From Pyramidobacter piscolens W5455 (GTDB taxonomy: Bacteria; Synergistota; Synergistia; Synergistales; Dethiosulfovibrionaceae), in the NCBI RefSeq assembly GCF_000177335.1, contig NZ_ADFP01000128.1, positions 1-33,453 on the forward strand: a stretch of 33,453 nt of DNA, written 5' to 3'. Positions 32,355 through 33,453 of the stretch are shown here, piece after piece. The notes beneath the pieces are model-generated. The model searched no databases and was not told where the DNA came from. It saw nothing but the letters and a program-made list of their open reading frames with translations. The position numbers and the translations under genes are program-made. Every line of letters starts with the position of its first letter. Position 1 is the stretch's first letter.

Positions 32355-32383
32355 TTGACAGTGCTAATACCGCTCTGTATAAT
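32355..32383 (+). promoter_or_regulatory. Consensus promoter of the zinc-uptake operon
   Basis: TTGACA (32355-32360), exactly 17 bp, then TATAAT (32378-32383): a full match to sigma-70 consensus on the plus strand. RNA would begin near 32390. Confidence 0.85.
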
Positions 32384-32415
32384 GAAAAAATAAGGGCTGG
32401 ACGAATGCCCGGAGC

Positions 32416-32445
32416 CGCCGGCGGCAGTACGGCCGGCGATTTTTT
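32416..32445 (+). terminator. Candidate leader terminator/attenuator before the zinc operon
   Basis: CGCCGGC (32416-32422) and GCCGGCG (32432-32438) form a 7-bp stem with a nine-base loop, then ATTTTTT. It lies between the promoter and the first start codon, so it may attenuate the operon. No antiterminator is evident. Confidence 0.5.
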
Positions 32446-32466
32446 CGGACTGGAGGAGAGGCAGGC

Positions 32467-32763
32467 ATGAAGAAAAAAAGAATATTGAACCTCGTAGTCT
32501 GCCTTTTCCTGGCCCTTTCGGTGCTCTGTTCGGTGGCGTATCTGTTCATCGAGGCCGTTCACGACTGCCACGGGCACGGCTGTCCCATCTGCGCGCAGAT
32601 GGAGGAGTGCGTCAAGGCGCTGGCGGGCTTCGCCGTCGGCGTGGCGGGCGCGTACTTTTACGCCGCGCGGTATGTCGGTGTGGCCTGCGCTTCCGCGCAG
32701 AGGAAGAGTCTCCGGCGCGAAAATGTGACGCTGGTGGCTCTGAAGGTCAAGCTCTCCAATTAG
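32467..32763 (+). CDS. Small membrane protein with CHGHGCPIC motif, zinc-operon partner
   Basis: The 98-residue protein has an N-terminal membrane helix (about residues 7-29). A Cys/His loop follows (HDCHGHGCPIC at 32-42, with C48 nearby), then a second helix (about 51-69) and a basic tail. The loop could hold a metal such as zinc outside the membrane. A plausible ribosome-binding site, GGAGGAGAGG, precedes the ATG. It is followed 73 nt later by znuA. I know of no assigned function; similar short proteins with a CPIC motif near metal transporters are the likely relatives (inference). Confidence 0.8.
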   Translation: MKKKRILNLVVCLFLALSVLCSVAYLFIEAVHDCHGHGCPICAQMEECVKALAGFAVGVAGAYFYAARYVGVACASAQRKSLRRENVTLVALKVKLSN

Positions 32764-32836
32764 ACGGCGCGCGTTTTTTCATGCGTGTGTCGGTTTGCAA
32801 GTCGAATTTTTGAATGGAATTGGAGAGATCCCTTAG

Positions 32837-33453
32837 ATGAAGAAAAAAATTTTCGCTCTGTGCGCTGCGGTGATTTTCGCCTGCGGTGCCGCTTTTGCCG
32901 CTCCGGCGGCGAACGCTGAAAAACTCAGCGTCATTTGTTCCAACTTTGCCGAGTACGATTTCGTCCGTCAGATCACGGGCGACCTGGCCAACGTGAAGAT
33001 GCTGCTGCGCCCGGGCATGGAAAGCCACAGTTTCGACCCGACGGTAAAAGACATTCTCGACCTGCAGAACTGCGGGCTGTTCGTTTACGTCGGCGGCGAT
33101 TCCGACGCCTGGGTCGACAAGGTGCTGGCCTCTTTCGACAAGGGCAAAAGCCCCCGCGTCGTGAAGCTGATGGACTTGGTGGAGACGGTTCCAGAGGAGA
33201 TCGTCGAGGGCATGCAGCACGATCACGACCACGATGGCGACGATGATCACGGTCATGCTCATCATGACCATGGTCTCGACTGTGACCACGGGCACGATCA
33301 TGACGCCAAGGAAGTGGGGCATCATCACCACGACGGCGAGGAGCCGGAGCTGGACGAGCACGTGTGGACGGCGCCCGAAAACGCGATCCAGATCGTGAAG
33401 AAGCTCGGCGAAGTGGCTGCTGAGCTGGATCCCGAGAACAAGGCCCAGTACGC
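32837..33453 (+). CDS. znuA: Zinc ABC transporter binding protein ZnuA, C-terminus cut off
   Basis: The 205 codons in view encode a signal peptide (ends AAFA or ANA) and a cluster A-I metal-binding protein. Likely zinc ligands are His64 in GMESHSFDPT and His175 in DEHVWTAP. Between them lies a strongly acidic and His-rich loop (about residues 128-166, with HDHDHDGDDDHGHAHHDH), the hallmark of zinc-specific ZnuA. GGAGAG lies shortly before the ATG. The reading frame is open to the window edge, and znuB/znuC are expected beyond. Confidence 0.93.
   Translation, partial: MKKKIFALCAAVIFACGAAFAAPAANAEKLSVICSNFAEYDFVRQITGDLANVKMLLRPGMESHSFDPTVKDILDLQNCGLFVYVGGDSDAWVDKVLASFDKGKSPRVVKLMDLVETVPEEIVEGMQHDHDHDGDDDHGHAHHDHGLDCDHGHDHDAKEVGHHHHDGEEPELDEHVWTAPENAIQIVKKLGEVAAELDPENKAQY

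Overview
The window looks like a chromosomal segment from a GC-rich, diderm, anaerobic bacterium that lives on organic and amino acids. Supporting signs are a surface trimeric autotransporter, many periplasmic solute-binding proteins (TTT, TRAP and ABC types), a citrate lyase set, and no sugar genes. The overall style fits Synergistota (for example a Pyramidobacter-like organism), but this is inferred from gene content; no rRNA or other marker gene is present.

Layout. Positions 1-4952 (minus) hold the N-terminal 1650 codons of a very large YadA/Hia-like trimeric autotransporter, which continues beyond the window. A run of ten C lies just upstream of its probable promoter. Positions 5395-11428 (minus) are a citrate module: tctC, tctB, tctA, citD, citE, citF. 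A divergent LysR-type regulator follows (11589-12500, plus), and an intrinsic terminator splits tctC from tctBA. Positions 12639-15627 (minus) are a methionine importer, metN-metI-metQ, behind an S-box (SAM-I) riboswitch with its own terminator; metI carries a frameshift. Positions 15688-17396 hold a DUF2798-like membrane protein, a decayed SLC13/MatC-type permease and a 151-bp MITE-like element at the point where the permease is cut. Positions 17540-19659 are an amidase plus amino-acid permease operon with a palindromic operator. Then come rmuC, a DMT exporter, a CobD/HisC-like protein without PLP-binding residues (plus), an NTF2-like protein, a MazG-like pyrophosphohydrolase and one or two very small ORFs.

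Positions 25100-29668 (minus) are a catabolic operon: RraA-like protein, nitrilase-family amidase, and TRAP transporter dctP-dctQ-dctM. It starts from a consensus sigma-70 promoter overlapped by a large dyad. Positions 29788-32133 (minus) hold an amino-acid-binding protein and a MocR-type regulator; upstream of the binding-protein gene is a perfect 40-bp palindrome with a ParB parS core. The right end (plus) begins a zinc-uptake operon: a small Cys/His-rich membrane protein and ZnuA, cut by the window edge.

The most notable observations are the parS palindrome, the CobD-like pseudoenzyme, the RraA-like protein lacking its catalytic Arg inside a nitrilase/TRAP operon, the poly-C tract before the adhesin, the MITE/truncated permease pair, and the frameshifted metI. 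Both truncated edge genes (the adhesin and znuA) are open to the window ends.
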